Shown: positions 13,174 through 15,819 of the stretch, in pieces
How the letters are laid out: each line of letters starts with the position of its first letter
Position numbering within the stretch: the stretch's first letter is position 1
DNA from: Campylobacteraceae bacterium
GTDB lineage: Bacteria; Campylobacterota; Campylobacteria; Campylobacterales; Sulfurovaceae
Length of the DNA stretch: 15,819 bases
Assembly: GCA_027079365.1 (NCBI GenBank)
Contig: JALWVW010000224.1
Coordinates: forward strand, 1 to 15,819
Reading direction: 5' to 3'
Made by a program: the position numbers and the translations under genes
Notes under the pieces: generated by a model
Database searches by the model: none
What the model was told of the DNA's origin: nothing
Seen by the model: the letters and a program-made list of their open reading frames with translations, nothing else

Positions 13174-14197
13174 CTTTGATCCAGCCTATAGTATGATGAT
13201 CGTATTCAATTTTATGGTACTTGCCTCGTGTTTTGAGACTATCGGTTGTCAACTCTCTGTCTACCTCTCCTCCTATGGTGCTGGTCTCTGTCGGCAGGAT
13301 ATAGAGTGGGGCTCCCTCCTGCACACAGATTTTTTCATGAGGCATAAACAGGGTTAACAGAATCAGTACACATATAACCAGTAATACGAGAAAAAGTATC
13401 TCCTTTTTCTTCCAGAACATCCAGAGAAAAAAGAGTGCAAGAAAGGAGAGGCCGTATCTCTTGAGCTTGTTGAAGCTGCTGTCTTTGGGATTGAGATTTT
13501 CCTGTGCTGCTACAGGTTTACTCTTGTAGTCGGTAGAGAATGTTTTGGGGATAAATCTGTTTTGCAGGGTGTTGTAGTAGCTTACGGTAATATTTTTTTG
13601 GGAAGAGGGGATAACAAAATAGTACTCGATCATACTTTCAGACTCTTTTCGCGTGAGCTTTTCGATCCCTGATTCGATACTTCCTGGTGTGTGCATCTCC
13701 TTGGGGTTTGCCTCAGATGCTTTGATTTTTAGAGAGACCAGATTATTCTGGGCATCAAATTCCGAGATCTGTGAGGCAATAATCTTACAGTCTGTAGCGA
13801 TCAGTCCACAGAATGTCTCATGACCACGGGTATCCAGCCTTTTGACCGGTAGTTGCCTGCTTCTCAGCACTGTGACCCCGTCCTTGTCAGTGATGGTAAG
13901 CTCAGGCAGAGTAATGTCGCTCTGCTTGGCCTTGAAATAAAAGGTGTAGAAGGTATTGCCGCCGTTACTGTCCTTGAGGGGATTGTTGTCTATGGGATGG
14001 AGGGCATTTTGGGAGTCAAACTGAAATACAGGAGGCGTACCGTTGCTGTCTCTGTCAGCAAAGATCGTGACGGGAAAGACCTGTGTCTGGAAAACCTGCT
14101 TGGGGACATAACTGTACCCGTAGTTTGTCTTGGCTGTCGCATGGCTGATCCAGGCAAATGCCAGTAGCAGGATCAGTAGGAGCCGACGGCTTCTCAT
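13151..14197 (-). CDS. Exported membrane protein with C-terminal SH3-like domain
   Basis: A 348-residue envelope protein of unknown function. Signal peptide at 1 to about 22 (RRLLLILLLAFAWISHATA). A beta-rich periplasmic domain (about 23-235) resembles the immunoglobulin-like strands of BatD-type proteins (PVTIFADRD, ITLPELTITDKDG), with C129 and C137 possibly paired. Two helices at about 250-263 and 266-286 flank a short KKKE turn, so the C-terminus returns to the periplasm. Residues 289-346 look like a bacterial SH3 fold (small hydrophobic strands, KTRGKYHKIEYD, TIGWIKDED), bounded by C291 and C346. Such domains often bind peptidoglycan or peptides. The start overlaps the purQ stop as ATGA, and its own end overlaps plsC. 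The call of SH3 and BatD-like folds is inference; export and topology are well supported. Confidence 0.82.
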   Translation of the reverse strand: MRSRRLLLILLLAFAWISHATAKTNYGYSYVPKQVFQTQVFPVTIFADRDSNGTPPVFQFDSQNALHPIDNNPLKDSNGGNTFYTFYFKAKQSDITLPELTITDKDGVTVLRSRQLPVKRLDTRGHETFCGLIATDCKIIASQISEFDAQNNLVSLKIKASEANPKEMHTPGSIESGIEKLTRKESESMIEYYFVIPSSQKNITVSYYNTLQNRFIPKTFSTDYKSKPVAAQENLNPKDSSFNKLKRYGLSFLALFFLWMFWKKKEILFLVLLVICVLILLTLFMPHEKICVQEGAPLYILPTETSTIGGEVDRELTTDSLKTRGKYHKIEYDHHTIGWIKDEDTCKN

Positions 14198-14877
14198 GCG
14201 TGCTGAAAGCCCTTGAGCATGCGTATGCCGTCTTCTGATCCAAGCACAAACTCCATAGCCCGCTCTGGGTGAGGCATGAGTCCGAAGACATTTTTCTCAC
14301 TGTTGCAGATACCGGCGATCTGCTCTACGGAACCGTTGAGCACGGTAGGGGTGCCATCTGTGTCACAATATTTCAGCAGAATCTGTCCATTCTTTTCCAG
14401 CTCCTCCAGTCCCCAGTCATCAATATAGTAGTTGCCATCTGCGTGCGCCACGGGGATATCCAGGATCTCGTCCTTGCTGCACTGATTGAGAAAGGCATTG
14501 TCTTGGTTGATTACTTTGATAGTTTGGTGTTTGGAGATAAAGTGCAGATTGTTGTTGCGCTTGAGTGCACCCGGCAGGAGTCCCATCTCTGTGAGTATCT
14601 GGAAACCGTTACAGATACCCAGTACTCGCCCTCCATTTTCTGCATACTGCTTGACTGCCTTCATGACCGGAGAGAAGCGGGCTATGGAACCGGATCGCAG
14701 GTAGTCCCCATAGCTAAACCCGCCCGGTACGACGACCAGATCGGTCTTTTCCGGGAGGTTCTCTTCTTTGTGCCAGACGATGTGGGTATGATGCCCCATC
14801 TTCTTGAACGCATAGACGGTATCATATTCGCAGTTGGTACCGGGAAACTGCAGGATGGAGACAGTAAGCTTTTTCAT
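14194..14877 (-). CDS. purQ: Phosphoribosylformylglycinamidine synthase, glutaminase subunit PurQ
   Basis: A 227-residue class I glutamine amidotransferase. It hydrolyses glutamine and passes ammonia to PurL, with PurS completing the complex, to convert FGAR to FGAM in purine synthesis. The catalytic triad is clear: C89 in GICNGFQ (the nucleophile elbow), H203 and E205 in MPHPERA. The N-terminal FPGTNCE and PGGFSYGDYLR blocks are diagnostic for PurQ. Length matches the small PurQ used in the three-subunit system found in Gram-positive bacteria and Campylobacterota. The start overlaps the purS stop as ATGA. purL is not in the window. Confidence 0.98.
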   Translation of the reverse strand: MKKLTVSILQFPGTNCEYDTVYAFKKMGHHTHIVWHKEENLPEKTDLVVVPGGFSYGDYLRSGSIARFSPVMKAVKQYAENGGRVLGICNGFQILTEMGLLPGALKRNNNLHFISKHQTIKVINQDNAFLNQCSKDEILDIPVAHADGNYYIDDWGLEELEKNGQILLKYCDTDGTPTVLNGSVEQIAGICNSEKNVFGLMPHPERAMEFVLGSEDGIRMLKGFQHA

Positions 14878-15116
14878 TCGCTGATCTCTATGCTGTAGTC
14901 TTCGATCACTGTATTGGCAAGGAGGGTCTCTGTCATCTCTTTGACCTCGGCTTCTACCGCTGCCTTGTCTGTAGCTTTAAGTGTGAGAATGATCTGTTTT
15001 CCGATCCTGACATCACTGACATTATCAAAGCCCAATGAGCCCAGTGCATGGTGTGCTGCTTTGCCTTGAGGGTCAAGAACACCCTCTTTGAGATATACAT
15101 TGACGATTGCTTTCAT
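14874..15116 (-). CDS. purS: Phosphoribosylformylglycinamidine synthase subunit PurS
   Basis: An 80-residue PurS, the small subunit that bridges PurQ and PurL in the FGAM synthase complex and helps ammonia transfer. Diagnostic features: N-terminal VNVYLKEGVLDPQGKA, then ALGSLGF, VRIGKQI, and the end LANTVIEDYSIEI. AAGGA lies 6 nt before the ATG. It sits 8 bp after purC and overlaps purQ by 4 nt. Confidence 0.97.
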   Translation of the reverse strand: MKAIVNVYLKEGVLDPQGKAAHHALGSLGFDNVSDVRIGKQIILTLKATDKAAVEAEVKEMTETLLANTVIEDYSIEISE

Positions 15117-15124
15117 GGTTTTCC

Positions 15125-15819
15125 TTATCTGTTTTGGATTCTGTCCAGTACGAGTCTGTACGCCTCTGTCAGTCCGCCCAATCCTTCTCTGAAGCGGTCT
15201 TTGTCCAATTTTTCATGGGTTTTGGCATCCCAGAGTCTGAAGTTATCCGGACTCAGTTCATCGATCAGGATGATATTGCCATCTTTGTCGTAGCCAAATT
15301 CCAGCTTGAAGTCCACCACGGTGATATCGAGCTGTGCATAAAAATCACTGAGTATGCCATTGATGCGTCGTGCCATATAGCGTAGGTAGTCCAGCTCTGC
15401 TTCCTCTTTGACCAGCTCCAGTATCATGCAGTGCTGGTCATTGAGCTTGGGGTCTCCCAAGGCATCATTTTTGTAGTCAAATTCTACCAGTGTGAAAGGA
15501 AGTACTGTTTTGTCCTCGATGCCCAAGGTGCGACTGAGGCTGCCGGTGGCAATGTTTCTCACGATCACCTCTATCATGATCACCTCTGCTTTTTTGTGCA
15601 GCATATGGTTGTCATCGATCATGTCCACATAATGTGTGGCGATGCCTTTGTCGTTGAGATACTTGAAGAGTGCTGTGGAGATCTTGTTGTTGAGCTCTCC
15701 CTTGCCTGTCTCACTGGATTTTTTTTCACCGTTGAAAGCGGTAAGGCTGTCCTTGAACTCGGAGATCAGCAGGTCTGGATCATCCGTATGCCATACCTTC
15801 TTGGCTTTACCTTCATAGA
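15125..15819 (-). CDS. purC: SAICAR synthetase PurC, 5' end missing at window edge
   Basis: Phosphoribosylaminoimidazole-succinocarboxamide synthase, which joins CAIR and aspartate with ATP to form SAICAR in purine synthesis. The frame is open from the right edge (first complete codon 15817-15815, Tyr of YEGKAKKVWHTDDP) to the stop at 15125, giving 230 residues. PurC usually begins a handful of residues before YEGKAKK, so only about five to eight codons are missing. Diagnostic blocks: YEGKAKKV, SLTAFNGEKK, GKGELNN, VIVRNIATGSLSRT, DFKLEFG, LIDELSPDNFRLWD. Start codon and upstream promoter are outside. It leads the purC-purS-purQ-SH3-plsC operon within this window. Confidence 0.98.
   Translation of the reverse strand, partial: YEGKAKKVWHTDDPDLLISEFKDSLTAFNGEKKSSETGKGELNNKISTALFKYLNDKGIATHYVDMIDDNHMLHKKAEVIMIEVIVRNIATGSLSRTLGIEDKTVLPFTLVEFDYKNDALGDPKLNDQHCMILELVKEEAELDYLRYMARRINGILSDFYAQLDITVVDFKLEFGYDKDGNIILIDELSPDNFRLWDAKTHEKLDKDRFREGLGGLTEAYRLVLDRIQNR

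Noticed and set aside
14269..14898. 209-codon plus-strand open frame opposite purQ
   Set aside because: It is antisense to a fully recognisable PurQ with an intact catalytic triad, and no family pattern is seen in the antisense product.
1..15819. CRISPR array, rRNA or tRNA genes
   Set aside because: No regularly spaced repeats and no tRNA- or rRNA-like sequence were seen on either strand.

Overview
The window looks like a chromosomal segment of a Campylobacterota (epsilonproteobacterial) genome, probably a sulfur-oxidising Sulfurovum/Sulfurimonas-like organism. The grounds are the protein style, the purC-purS-purQ-periplasmic protein-plsC gene order (as I recall it from Campylobacter jejuni Cj0512-Cj0516), promoters recognised mainly by TATAAT/extended -10 boxes with poor -35 boxes, and a secreted multi-rhodanese protein. 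This placement is inference; no rRNA or tRNA gene is present to confirm it.

Layout. (1) 1-2305, minus: valS, cut by the left edge. (2) 2416-4211, minus: a secreted protein of DUF4412/LolA-like appearance, then a TetR-family regulator. The regulator is divergent from (3) a plus-strand exported protein with three rhodanese domains (4381-5568), whose stop codon directly abuts the stop of (4) a convergent YbgC-type thioesterase (5569-5940). (5) 5941-8642 is an accessory-looking islet. It holds a 412-bp non-coding stretch with a 24-bp imperfect palindrome, a strong promoter, a structured-looking leader, a strikingly A+T-rich gene for a 487-residue coiled-coil protein with two membrane segments (6353-7816), a terminator-like hairpin, and a minus-strand RelB/RelE-type toxin-antitoxin pair with operator-like repeats. 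(6) 8643-11735, minus: an RND efflux transporter without adaptor or outer-membrane partner genes in the window. (7) 11858-12292, minus: a small membrane protein of unknown function. (8) 12463-15819, minus: a tightly packed operon purC-purS-purQ-(periplasmic SH3 protein)-plsC, with ATGA or longer overlaps, ending in an intrinsic terminator whose loop contains the plsC stop codon. purC lacks only a few N-terminal codons at the right edge.

How the genes work together. purC, purS and purQ supply de novo purine synthesis; the coupled SH3-domain membrane protein and plsC add an envelope/phospholipid step. The TetR regulator probably controls itself and perhaps the neighbouring rhodanese gene. The toxin-antitoxin pair is probably self-regulated through the direct repeats upstream of the antitoxin. 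The least explained item is the coiled-coil membrane protein at 6353-7816, which has its own promoter, an unusual leader and foreign-looking base composition.
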